From Candidatus Fimadaptatus faecigallinarum (GTDB lineage Bacteria > Bacillota > Clostridia > Christensenellales > Aristaeellaceae): a stretch of DNA of 64,000 bases. The notes under the pieces were generated by a model, which had not been told where the DNA came from, made no database searches, and saw only the letters and a list, made by a program, of their open reading frames with translations. Positions 26,742 to 34,727 of this stretch are shown here, piece after piece (position 1 is the first letter of the stretch; each line of letters starts with the position of its first letter). The stretch lies in the NCBI GenBank assembly GCA_018714445.1, contig DVNK01000024.1:1-64000 (forward strand). The letters are read 5' to 3'. A program made the translations under genes and the position numbers.

Positions 26742-29120
26742 TCAGCCGGTTCCGACGCGGCGGATTATGCCTGAGGCGGGGTAGGTGCTGTCGTCGAGTT
26801 TTTCACGGCTTATCTCGTTGTTATTGGCGTCGTAATAAACCTTATACGATACCGCGCGCGATCCATCGCGGGCAGGTTCATCGTCATACGTTCCAGCGGG
26901 CAGTGTCGAATCTTTGCGTTCGGTTATGCCGCTGGGGGCGCTGATTGTGCCGGTCTTTTTGCCTTCGAGCATTATGTACATGCCGTCGGGCATCTGATGG
27001 CCGTAGATCTTGAACGTCAGCGTCCGGTCGTAGTACTCAGCCGATATGAATATCGGGAAGTCGGTGTTGTTTTTAAACTTCATATCCTGAGTGCCGTAGT
27101 TGACGGCTGCGTCCAGACCTATCGGTATATAAGTGACCGGGCGCGAATGCGGCGAGCGCTCGACGACTTCCAGTCCGGCCTTGACTACCGCGTTGTACAG
27201 CGTCGTGGAGACCTGACACACGCCGCCGCCGGGCTCTTCTATCAACACGCCGCCCGAGTATGCACCGGCAGGCTTGTAGCCCTTTTCCGGGCTGCGCTTA
27301 CCGGTAGTGTCGTTGAACGACACCGTCTCGCCGGGTTCCACGCGCATGCCGTCAAAGCACGCGGCAGCCAGCTTGATGTTGTTGTTGCGGTTGCTGTTGG
27401 AGGTCGTGTTGGTGCGCTGCATTGCTATGCGACCAAAGTGCGCCTCCATATAGGCTACGTCGTATTCGGGTTCCACGACGTCGACCTTGGCTTCTATATG
27501 GGCGGTCACGTTGCCGTTGGCGATGGCCTGAGTTATCTGGCTGTACAGGTCCTCCTCGTCGAGCTCGTAGCCGGTGACTTCGCTGGAGAACGTGAACTCG
27601 CCGCTGTCGGGGTCGAAGCTCTCGACGGTGGCGTTCTTGCCCTGTACGTACACGTCGGAGGCGATCTCCTCTATCTTGTCGCGCAGTATGCCCTCGTTCC
27701 AGTCGCGCCGGAGCGAGAAGTCCATGCCGTTGGTTGAGAGCTGCTGCAACTGGGCATAGCGCTCCTCGAACGAGCCGCTGCGGCCCACCGAGTACGCCTG
27801 GTTGAGCGTGGCCTGCAGGTCGGAGCTCATCTGCACCGACCCCGAGTCGAGCGTATATGTATTGCCCATTGCGGTCACGGTTATCTGCGTGGACGAGGCC
27901 AGATCACCCTGCTGACGGGTGTACTTTTCTATCGCGTCGAACAGCGTCATGCCGCTGAGCGAATCGCCTTCCAGCGTAACTCCGTCATAGAACGTGTCCT
28001 GTCCGAGCGTCGCGCAGATGTTCCGGTACGATATGTAATTGCTTACCGCGCCCGCGCTCACGCAGCCCAGTCCCACAAGTGCCACTGCGCACACTACCAG
28101 CAACGGGGTGGCCCATTTGGGCGCGACCGCACGGCGCTTACGGCGCTGAGCGGCGAGCGTGCGCGGATGGCGGGCGGCATGCTTGCCTCGGGGCTGAGCC
28201 TTGGCGGACTTGCCGTTGGGACGGGCCTGAGCCTGCGCCGATTTGGCATTGGGACGCGGCTGACCAGTTCGCCGGGCATCCGCGCGCGAGGCGGTTGATT
28301 TGCCCTCGGTGCGCTGTGCGCCGGCGCGAGCGGCGCTGTGAGCAGCCGCATTGGCTGGACGGCGCACGCTGGTGGACGGCGTGACCTTTATGTTCATCGA
28401 ATGCTTGCTGGTTCGTGCGCCGGGCTGAGCGGCCGATGCGGCAGCCTCGGCTCCGTCGGCCGATTTGCCGGCGGTCAACAGCTTGGTATCGGTGGCGGAT
28501 TCGCTGCTGTCCAGCAGCTTTACCTCGTCGGCGGACTTGGCTCCGTCGGCCGACTTTGCAATGGCAGCGGACTTGACGTCGGCCTCTGCATTCGAATTGG
28601 CAGCGGATTTTGCGCCTGCGGTTGCCCTGACGCGGGTATCCGGCTTAATGTCTGCGGTCGCCTTGACGCGAGCATCCGGCTTAATGCCTGCGGTCGCCTT
28701 GACGCGAGCATCCGGCTTAACGCCTGCGGTTGCTCTGACGCGAGCATCCGGCTTGGCGCCTGCGGCTGGCCGGGCATTGGCTGTCGATTTTACATTGGCA
28801 GTGGACTTAATGCCTGAGGCCGGCTTTGCATTGACTACCGGCCTTGCGCCTGTATCCGACTTTGCAGCGTTGGACGGCTTCATGCCGCTTGACGACTTGA
28901 CGTCAGTCTCGGATTTGTCACCTTCAGGCTGCCTTTTACGCGGAACCGTTCCCGGCTTGGGTACGGGCAGCGTAGCCCTGGCCGAGGACTTCTCACCTGT
29001 GGACGACTGCGCGCCGGTCTGTCCGGCCGAGGCCGGCCGCGGTTGCCGGACACGCGCGCCAGACTGCCGTGACGCGCCGTTTCGCGGATCGCTGCCCACG
29101 GGGATGTCGGTGATGTTCAT
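26742..29120 (-). CDS. VanW family protein 1 with long repetitive Ala/Lys-rich N-terminal region
   Basis: A 792-residue protein. The first 330 residues are low-complexity (Ala, Lys, Ser, Asp, Arg), including about five 12-residue units of the type AGIKPDARVKAT. A basic stretch then leads to one membrane helix (ATPLLVVCAVALVGLGCVSA). Outside follow two halves of a putative peptidoglycan-binding region and the VanW domain: NRNNNIKLAAACFDG, GETVSFNDTTG, GGGVCQVSTTLYNAVV, ERSPHSRPV. A G5-like C-terminus (SYKVYYDANNNEI) closes it. VanW proteins are cell-envelope proteins of unknown activity. Start ATG 29120 lies ten bases behind AAAGGAGG. A paralogue lies directly upstream; this copy has the longer, cytoplasmic repetitive region. 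Confidence 0.85.
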   Translation of the reverse strand: MNITDIPVGSDPRNGASRQSGARVRQPRPASAGQTGAQSSTGEKSSARATLPVPKPGTVPRKRQPEGDKSETDVKSSSGMKPSNAAKSDTGARPVVNAKPASGIKSTANVKSTANARPAAGAKPDARVRATAGVKPDARVKATAGIKPDARVKATADIKPDTRVRATAGAKSAANSNAEADVKSAAIAKSADGAKSADEVKLLDSSESATDTKLLTAGKSADGAEAAASAAQPGARTSKHSMNIKVTPSTSVRRPANAAAHSAARAGAQRTEGKSTASRADARRTGQPRPNAKSAQAQARPNGKSAKAQPRGKHAARHPRTLAAQRRKRRAVAPKWATPLLVVCAVALVGLGCVSAGAVSNYISYRNICATLGQDTFYDGVTLEGDSLSGMTLFDAIEKYTRQQGDLASSTQITVTAMGNTYTLDSGSVQMSSDLQATLNQAYSVGRSGSFEERYAQLQQLSTNGMDFSLRRDWNEGILRDKIEEIASDVYVQGKNATVESFDPDSGEFTFSSEVTGYELDEEDLYSQITQAIANGNVTAHIEAKVDVVEPEYDVAYMEAHFGRIAMQRTNTTSNSNRNNNIKLAAACFDGMRVEPGETVSFNDTTGKRSPEKGYKPAGAYSGGVLIEEPGGGVCQVSTTLYNAVVKAGLEVVERSPHSRPVTYIPIGLDAAVNYGTQDMKFKNNTDFPIFISAEYYDRTLTFKIYGHQMPDGMYIMLEGKKTGTISAPSGITERKDSTLPAGTYDDEPARDGSRAVSYKVYYDANNNEISREKLDDSTYPASGIIRRVGTG

Positions 29121-29285
29121 ATGAGGGGCTCCTCCTTTGTATGCGCCTGCGGCTGTGCCGGCGCATGTGTGCGATAGATAGTATACTATACAGACGCTTA
29201 TGGTACCGATTTTGTTGCGCGTTTTTTCGCCATAAAAGCGCTGTATGTGCGCCTGGAATGTTAAATGTTGGATGCGGCTGACATA

Positions 29286-29326
29286 AAGCAAAGGGCCTCC
29301 CGCGACATGCAGCCCGGAAGGCCCTT
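29286..29326 (-). terminator. Terminator of the second VanW gene
   Basis: A 12-bp stem with one mismatch (29291-29302 region with 29315-29326), followed on the minus strand by TTTGCTTTATG. It begins 31 bases after the stop of the VanW paralogue. Confidence 0.65.
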
Positions 29327-29356
29327 AAAGTTACCGTTTTATGTTCAAGCGCACTA

Positions 29357-31105
29357 TCAGCCCGTTCCTATAAGGCGGATTATGCCGGAGGCGCGGTATG
29401 TGCTGTTGGCGAGAACTTCGCGCTTTATCTCGTTGTTGTTGGCGTCGTAGTAGATCATGTACGACACTGCCTTGTAGCCCTCGCGCGCGGGTTCATCCTT
29501 AGTGGTACCGGCGGGCAGCGACGAGTCATAACGCTCGGTCACGGTGGTCAACGCGGGCAGCGTCTCCACCAGTTCGCCTTCGGTCATTATGTACACGCCG
29601 TCATCCATCTGCTTGCCGTAGATCTTGAACGTGAGCGTCTGGTCGTAGTATTCGCCGACGATGAATATCGGGAAGTCGGTGTTGTTCTTGAACTGGAAGT
29701 CCTGATTGCCGTAATCGACGGCGGCATCCAGACCGATGTCGACGTATGTCACCGGACGCGAGTGCGGCGAACGCTCGACTATCTCCAAGCCGGCCTTGAC
29801 GACCGCGTTGTAGAGCGTCGTGGACACCTGGCACACGCCGCCGCCGGGCTCTTCTATCAGCACGCCGCCCGAATATGCGCCGGCGGGCTTGTAGCCCTTT
29901 GACTCGCTGCGCGGGCCGGTTGTGTCGTTGAACGACACCGTTTCGCCGGGCTCGACGCGCATGCCGTTGAAGCACGCGGTAGCGAGCTTGATGTTGTTGT
30001 TGCGGTTGCTGTTGGAGGTCGTGTTGGTCGTCATGACCGAAATGCGGCCAAAGTTGGCCTCCATATAGGCCACGTCGTACTCGGGTTCGATGACGTCGAC
30101 CTTGGCTTCTATCTGGGTGGTCACGTTGCCATTGGCGATGGCCTGGGTTATCTGGCTGTACAGATCCTCCTGGTCGAGTTCATAGCCGGTAACTTCGCTG
30201 GTGAACGTGAACTTGCCGGTATCGGGGTCAAACGTGTCGACGGTGGCATTTTTGCCCTGTACGTAGATGTCGCTGGCGATCTCGCTTATCTTTTCGCGCA
30301 GCAGTTCCTCGTTCCAGCCGCGGTTGAGTGAGAAGTCCATGCCGTTGGTGGCCAGTTGCTGCACCTGAGCGTAGCGCTCCTCAAACGTGCCGCTGCGGCC
30401 GATGGAGTAGGCCTTGTTAAGCGTCGCCTGCAGGTCGGAGTTCATCTGGACTGAGCCCGAATCGAGCGTGTAGGTATTGCCCATTGCGGTCACGGTTATT
30501 TGCGTGGACGAGGCCACGTCGCTGAGCTCGCCGGTAAACTTTTCTATCGCGTCGAACAGCGTCATGCCGCTGAGTGAATTGCCTTCAAGCGTTATGCCAT
30601 CGTAGAATGTGTTCTGTTCCAGCGTCTTGCACTTTTCAACGTAGTCCATGTAGTCGGCGACTTGAGTTACGCCTACATACCCCACGCCCAACAGCGCTAC
30701 CGCGCATACCGCCAACAGCACGCCCGCCCATTTGGGTGCGGACTTGCGGCGCTTGTGGCGTATGCCAGCGCCCTGCGTGCGCGTGCGGTGCTGGGGGATG
30801 CTGGTCGAAGGCCGAGTAGTGCCGGGCTGCGCAGTGCTGCGCGCAGTTGATTGAGCAGTGCCGGCCTTGGCCGTGCGCGGTTTGGCCGCCGAGACCTTTA
30901 CGGTATGTTGAGACTTGGTCTGTGTCGCGTTGCGCGACGCGGCGCTGGTTTGCCGGCGCGCGCTGGTCGACACTGGCGTTGTCTTTATGCGCTTGGGCGC
31001 CGTGCCTGACGCGCCGCCGGATTTGGCCGGCCCGCCCTGCGACGGTGTTTTGCCGCCGGGCTGAGCGTTGGCGCCGGTGCGCACCGGAGTGTCGTTATAA
31101 TTCAT
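29357..31105 (-). CDS. VanW family protein 2
   Basis: A 582-residue paralogue of the preceding VanW protein. About 125 cytoplasmic residues rich in Thr, Ala, Lys and Arg come first, without the 12-residue repeats. One membrane helix (KWAGVLLAVCAVALLGVGYV) follows, and then an extracellular part that matches paralogue 1 almost position by position: EGNSLSGMTLFDAIEKFTGE, the VanW domain with GGGVCQVSTTLYNAVV, and a G5-like end (SYMIYYDANNNEI). Start ATG 31105 follows AAAGGAG. Both copies have their own promoter and terminator, so they are separate transcripts. Likely acts on or binds the cell wall; the activity is unknown for the family. Confidence 0.87.
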   Translation of the reverse strand: MNYNDTPVRTGANAQPGGKTPSQGGPAKSGGASGTAPKRIKTTPVSTSARRQTSAASRNATQTKSQHTVKVSAAKPRTAKAGTAQSTARSTAQPGTTRPSTSIPQHRTRTQGAGIRHKRRKSAPKWAGVLLAVCAVALLGVGYVGVTQVADYMDYVEKCKTLEQNTFYDGITLEGNSLSGMTLFDAIEKFTGELSDVASSTQITVTAMGNTYTLDSGSVQMNSDLQATLNKAYSIGRSGTFEERYAQVQQLATNGMDFSLNRGWNEELLREKISEIASDIYVQGKNATVDTFDPDTGKFTFTSEVTGYELDQEDLYSQITQAIANGNVTTQIEAKVDVIEPEYDVAYMEANFGRISVMTTNTTSNSNRNNNIKLATACFNGMRVEPGETVSFNDTTGPRSESKGYKPAGAYSGGVLIEEPGGGVCQVSTTLYNAVVKAGLEIVERSPHSRPVTYVDIGLDAAVDYGNQDFQFKNNTDFPIFIVGEYYDQTLTFKIYGKQMDDGVYIMTEGELVETLPALTTVTERYDSSLPAGTTKDEPAREGYKAVSYMIYYDANNNEIKREVLANSTYRASGIIRLIGTG

Positions 31106-31171
31106 ACAAAAGCTCCTTTGTATCTTGCAGCTACTGTTAAATGATGTTACAGTATGAAACGATCCAACACT

Positions 31172-31199
31172 ATTATAGTTTAATGCGGCGCGACTTCAA
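31172..31199 (-). promoter_or_regulatory. Promoter of VanW gene 2
   Basis: On the minus strand TTGAAG (31194-31199) and TATAAT (31172-31177) are 16 bases apart, 67 bases upstream of the start codon. A perfect 10-bp inverted repeat AATGCGGCGC/GCGCCGCATT (31182-31191 with 31206-31215) overlaps the -35 region; it could be an operator or the weak terminator of rex. Confidence 0.6.
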
Positions 31200-31263
31200 G
31201 CGTCTGCGCCGCATTAAATATGGTATAAGTGTGACAAAACCCAATAATTTTTTCGGGTGCAGT

Positions 31264-31893
31264 CTACATATGGCCCAGCGCGTATGTCAGCACGAGCAAG
31301 CTGTCGCTGAGGTGGACGTTGTTTATCGCCACGTCAGGGCCGGCGCTCAGGTCTATGGGGGCAAAGTTCCATATCGCGTGCACGCCGCCTGCAACGAGTT
31401 GATCGCATACGGCCTGTGCGGCGGCCTCGGGCACGGCTACTATGCCTATGTCCACGGGCTGCGCGTCCAGCGCCTGGGGCAGCTCCTGCACGTCGCGTAT
31501 CACCAGACCGCGCACACTGCGGCCTATCAGCGCCGGATCTGAATCGAAGGCCGCGACCATGTCGAAGTGCATCTCGCGAAACCCGTCGTAGCTCATCAGA
31601 GCCTGACCCATATTGCCCGTGCCGACTATCACCATGCGGTAGTCGCGGTTCAAGCCCAGTATCTGACCTATGTGCCGCCTCAGCTCGGGCACGTTATAGC
31701 CGTAGCCCTGCTGGCCGAAGCCGCCAAAACAGTTGATATCCTGGCGTATCTGTGACGCGGTCAGGCCCATCTGTTCACCCAGCTCCTGGGATGATATGCG
31801 CTGTGCGCCGGCGCGCTCCAGCTTGCCCAGGTATCTGTAATATCCGGGCAGCCGTCTGATAACCGCGCCCGAGACCCTGCGGTGTTCGTCCAT
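31264..31893 (-). CDS. rex: Redox-sensing transcriptional repressor Rex
   Basis: A 209-residue repressor that leaves DNA when NADH is high, in Firmicutes mostly controlling fermentation and electron-transfer genes. The N-terminal winged helix (RRLPGYYRYLGKLERAG, then ISSQELGEQMGLTASQIRQD and FGGFGQQGYGY) and the NAD-binding fold (VIVGTGNMGQAL, FDSDPALIG) are complete. Start ATG 31893 with GGAGG seven bases upstream. It stands between VanW 2 and RNase Z, not in an operon with its probable targets. The malate dehydrogenase-fumarase-Hdr/Flx-Frd cluster 5 kb away is the kind of pathway Rex controls, although I find no good Rex operator there. Confidence 0.95.
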   Translation of the reverse strand: MDEHRRVSGAVIRRLPGYYRYLGKLERAGAQRISSQELGEQMGLTASQIRQDINCFGGFGQQGYGYNVPELRRHIGQILGLNRDYRMVIVGTGNMGQALMSYDGFREMHFDMVAAFDSDPALIGRSVRGLVIRDVQELPQALDAQPVDIGIVAVPEAAAQAVCDQLVAGGVHAIWNFAPIDLSAGPDVAINNVHLSDSLLVLTYALGHM

Positions 31894-32004
31894 CAAACCG
31901 CCTCCGTGGGCGCGCGCCGCATGCGGAGTGCGCCTGAATTGTTCTCAGTATAATTCAAATGAGTGCCTGTGTAAACTGTTTGCGCGTTAACTTGGTGTGG
32001 CGCG

Positions 32005-32916
32005 TCAATCAATGAACGGCAGATCGATGCTCATGCCATCCTCGCCCAGCTCTGCCGTGGGGTATATCGCGCGCGCGCGCTCGAGCCAGAGCCGCGGATC
32101 GGGCATTGCGGGGCTGTAATGGGTGAACCAGAGCCGCTGTGCGCCGGCGCTGGCGGCGATTGCCGCAGCCTCGTCCATCATCATGTGGCCGGCTTCGCGC
32201 GCGCGTGGGAGCTTATCGGGGTCGCCGTACATGCCTTCGCAGATCATCAGGTCGCAGTCGCGCGCGGCGGCGGAAATCGCGGGCACGGGCCGGGTATCGG
32301 TGGCATATACGACCTTTATGCCGCGGCGCGGCGGCGTGAGCACCATGTCGGAGGTGTACACGCGCCCCTCGAATTCAACGCGAGGCTGCTTTTGCAGCAC
32401 GCTCCACAATTTCAGCGGCACGCCGGCGGCACGCGCGCGTTCGGGCTGAAAGCGTCCGGCGCGCCTGAGATCCAGCGCATAGCCCAGGCAGGGCATGCCG
32501 TGGCGCAGAGCAAACGGCTGCACGTCCAGTCCGGCGCAGCTGAACGTGCCGGGCGCGGCGGGGTCGATCTCGTGCAGCTCTATCGAAAACGGCAGTCCGG
32601 GGGCAATGACTCTGAGCGCCTCGACGACGCGCCTGAGGCCAGGCGGGCCCGCGACCAGCAGCGGCAGCTCGCGGCCCTGGTTGCCCATCGACAACAGCAG
32701 GCCGGGCAATCCGCTGACATGGTCGCCGTGATAGTGCGTCAGCAGCAGCGCGTCTATCGGCTTGAACGAATAACCGCATTCGCGTATCTGGACCTGGGTG
32801 CCCTCGCCGCAGTCTATGAGCAGATTGCGCCCCTCGCAGCTGAGCATGGCGCTGGCGAGCGCGCGGTTCTTCAGCGGCATCATGCCGCCGGTTCCGAGCA
32901 ATGTCACTTTAAGCAT
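32005..32916 (-). CDS. rnz: Ribonuclease Z
   Basis: Endonuclease that trims the 3' end of tRNA precursors, a metallo-beta-lactamase-fold enzyme. The 303-residue protein has LLGTGGMMPLKNR at the start and the metal motif LTHYHGDHVSGLPGLL near residue 60. Further landmarks are LRHGMPCLGYAL, YATDTRP, CEGMYGD with EAGHMMMDEAA, and the late LWFTHYSP. Start ATG 32916 is chosen because GGAGG lies seven bases upstream; the in-frame ATG at 32931 has none. Confidence 0.93.
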   Translation of the reverse strand: MLKVTLLGTGGMMPLKNRALASAMLSCEGRNLLIDCGEGTQVQIRECGYSFKPIDALLLTHYHGDHVSGLPGLLLSMGNQGRELPLLVAGPPGLRRVVEALRVIAPGLPFSIELHEIDPAAPGTFSCAGLDVQPFALRHGMPCLGYALDLRRAGRFQPERARAAGVPLKLWSVLQKQPRVEFEGRVYTSDMVLTPPRRGIKVVYATDTRPVPAISAAARDCDLMICEGMYGDPDKLPRAREAGHMMMDEAAAIAASAGAQRLWFTHYSPAMPDPRLWLERARAIYPTAELGEDGMSIDLPFID

Positions 32917-33143
32917 CGGCGGGCCTCCCATGGCAAGTTAATCATCGCTTAATTATACCCCGCAATGCGCCGCGCCGCAACCGGGTTTTGTTTAAGTTAC
33001 ATGTCAGCGCATACCGTGCTAGACGCGGCGGCGCACATCTGGTATAATGTCGATAGACCTGCGCTGGACGCGGGGCAATACGCGGCGCTATAACGCGGGC
33101 AGGGCATCTGTCCGGCTGCGTCGCAGTGCGAGGAGGTGTGCAC

Positions 33144-33338
33144 ATGGAAAACAGGCTGATCTGCAAGTGCAAAAACGTCACGCTGTTCGATGTCGACGAC
33201 GCGCTGCACAACTGCAAGACCTTCCCTGAAGTCGAAAAGACGTTCATCGAGGTGCAGAAGATAACCCATTGTTCGACCGGTTGCGGCGGATGTCACGACA
33301 AGATACTCGACGCGATATCGGAACTGATGCACAGGTGA
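33144..33338 (+). CDS. BFD-like [2Fe-2S] protein
   Basis: A 64-residue protein matching the bacterioferritin-associated-ferredoxin-like (BFD, Fer2_BFD) fold. CKCKNV near residue 8 and HCSTGCGGC near residue 44 give four cysteines in the C-x-C...C-x(n)-C layout, with the helix VDDALHNCKTF between. Such small proteins bind a [2Fe-2S] cluster and act in iron release or as electron carriers or fused modules. ATG 33144 lies behind GAGGAGG. It is transcribed alone, divergent from rnz, and is followed by a strong terminator. Which partner it serves is not visible. Confidence 0.8.
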   Translation: MENRLICKCKNVTLFDVDDALHNCKTFPEVEKTFIEVQKITHCSTGCGGCHDKILDAISELMHR

Positions 33339-33349
33339 GTGCAAACCAT

Positions 33350-33390
33350 ACCGCCACGGACATGGCTGTGTCCGTGGCGGTTTGTTTTTT
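33350..33390 (+). terminator. Strong terminator of the BFD-like gene
   Basis: A 13-bp perfect GC-rich stem (33350-33362 with 33369-33382) with a six-base loop, followed by TTTGTTTTTT. Confidence 0.93.
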
Positions 33391-33509
33391 ATGCGGATTG
33401 GTCTGGACTGCGCAGGGGTCGCTTGCGCACTGCGCGCCGGGATAGGTACGGAATTTTTCCCGGTGCTCCCTGTGTTCGGCATTGGCGTCTGACTGCGTGT
33501 CGGTTTGCC

Positions 33510-33597
33510 GGGTGTGCGGCGGGCAGACCGACGTGAGCTGCTTGTACGGGTGTGCGGCGAGCAGACCGACGTGAGCCGCTTGTACGGGTGTGCTGAC
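33510..33597. repeat. Two 38-bp tandem repeats
   Basis: Two copies (33510-33547 and 33548-33585) that differ at only two positions, followed by the first ten bases of a third copy. Each begins GGGTGTGCGGCG and ends CTTGTAC. The high identity suggests a recent duplication. Confidence 0.85.
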
Positions 33598-33674
33598 TTT
33601 TAGCGGGTAATGTCCATGAAATAACCCCAATTCCGTATTTATGCAAATCAGACTTGTCATTATGCAAAGCATGC

Positions 33675-33725
33675 TTGACATAATATGCAAAGTATGCTAT
33701 ACTAAATTTGCAAAGCGAACTTTGC
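33675..33725 (+). promoter_or_regulatory. Promoter and probable autoregulatory operator of the Xre gene
   Basis: TTGACA (33675-33680) and TATACT (33698-33703) are 17 bases apart. Four ATGCAAA/TTGCAAA-type sequences occur between 33641 and 33715, two of them inside the promoter. Just after the -10 a perfect inverted repeat GCAAAG-CGAA-CTTTGC (33710-33725) ends 20 bases before the start codon. This repetition around a promoter is what a small Xre repressor would bind. Confidence 0.75.
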
Positions 33726-33745
33726 AGAAAGGAGCGTGGGCGCAT

Positions 33746-33946
33746 GTGAAGACGCGCATACGTGAACTGCGCGCAGCCCGACGCATATCGCAGGAGGAAC
33801 TGGCGCGCGCGGTGGGCACAACGCGGCAGACGATAACATCGATTGAAACGGGCAAGTATATAGCATCGCTGCCGCTGGCGTACAGGATAGCGCGCTATTT
33901 TGATCTGACGATAGAGGAGGTATTCTGCTTTGAAGGGGATGAGTGA
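33746..33946 (+). CDS. Small Xre-type (Cro/CI) transcriptional regulator
   Basis: A 66-residue protein that is almost only a helix-turn-helix: IRELRAARRISQEELARAVG then TTRQTITSIETGKYIASLP, ending LTIEEVFCFE. This is the short YozG/YgzD-like family in Firmicutes, usually paired with a membrane protein gene. The GTG at 33746 lies 11 bases after AAAGGAG; no in-frame ATG is available nearby. Its last 17 bases overlap the next gene. The promoter carries repeats it may bind, so autoregulation is likely. Confidence 0.88.
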   Translation: MKTRIRELRAARRISQEELARAVGTTRQTITSIETGKYIASLPLAYRIARYFDLTIEEVFCFEGDE

Positions 33947-34409
33947 TGCAAAGGCGGCGGACTATCGCGCAAGGCTCCGCCGGCAAAACGGCATTCTGTG
34001 GGCGCTGTTGGCATTATCGGTGGTGTACATATTGCTGATGAGCGAATTCCTGCCGCGCGTGATAGAGGTGCTGGATTCGCGCACCTGGACGCAGGACATG
34101 TTGTCGATGCAAAAGGTGTTGTTCATCTGGCAGGGATATGCGATATGGCGCATAGTGCACAACCGCAACCTGATTCGCGACGCGCTCAGGATGCGCGACG
34201 ATATGGTCAAATCGGAGGACGAGCGCATAGCCGCGATTAAGGGCATGGCGGGGCGCAGGTTCGCATTCATACTGTGCGTGTTGCTGAGCATAGCGGCGAT
34301 CACTGCGACGTTCATAGACGTCGTTATCTTCTACACGCTGTACGTTACGCTTCTGTGCGCGCTGGCGCTGTGGGGGATATTGTACCTGTACTACCGGCGC
34401 AAGCTGTGA
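33930..34409 (+). CDS. Multi-helix membrane protein paired with the Xre regulator
   Basis: A 159-residue protein of no recognised function with about four membrane helices (residues about 22-42, 62-80, 110-130 and 132-152) and a charged cytoplasmic loop (MRDDMVKSEDERIAAIKG) in the middle, typical of membrane proteins (DUF2178- or DUF3796-like) that accompany short Xre regulators. TTG 33930 lies eight bases behind AGGAGG inside the regulator gene; an ATG at 33939 is in frame but too close to GAAGGGG. Translational coupling with the regulator is therefore likely. Function is open: it could be a stress-response membrane protein. Confidence 0.7.
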   Translation: MKGMSDAKAADYRARLRRQNGILWALLALSVVYILLMSEFLPRVIEVLDSRTWTQDMLSMQKVLFIWQGYAIWRIVHNRNLIRDALRMRDDMVKSEDERIAAIKGMAGRRFAFILCVLLSIAAITATFIDVVIFYTLYVTLLCALALWGILYLYYRRKL

Positions 34410-34682
34410 CAGGCCGCGCTGCGGGCCGTGCATGTAAGCGGAACGCGGGGTTATTATGCTTGATGCGTGTACTTATGTATACGAAAGCCGCAAATGGCGC
34501 GCCGAACAAGTGCAGCGTATGCAGATTGGTATAGGCTCGCATGTGCAAACATGATTGCGTTTAACGCGTGTGCATAGCGCGCACAAATGAGCGTCCAGTC
34601 ACGCACATGATTGAATGCACTGCCCATCGCTTGTGCACGCAGACTAGCTGTGACTTGTGTGGATAGCGCTAATCTATGATAC
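34410..34682. other. Intergenic region between convergent genes
   Basis: About 270 bases with no gene. A single DnaA-box-like CTATCCACA (minus strand, near 34658) is present, but there is no cluster and no AT-rich unwinding region, so this is not an origin. Confidence 0.4.
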
Positions 34683-34719
34683 AATAAAACAGCGCGCCTC
34701 GAATCGCTTCGGGGCGCGC
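34683..34719 (-). terminator. Terminator of the jag-yidC-yidD-rnpA-rpmH group
   Basis: GCGCGCC at 34692-34698 pairs with 34713-34719 (inner pairing is imperfect), followed on the minus strand by TGTTTTATTG, just after the jag stop. Confidence 0.7.
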
Positions 34720-34727
34720 TTGTCATA

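Noticed and set aside
34410-34727. Replication origin next to the rpmH-jag group
   Set aside because: Only one imperfect DnaA-box-like sequence, no AT-rich unwinding element and no dnaA.
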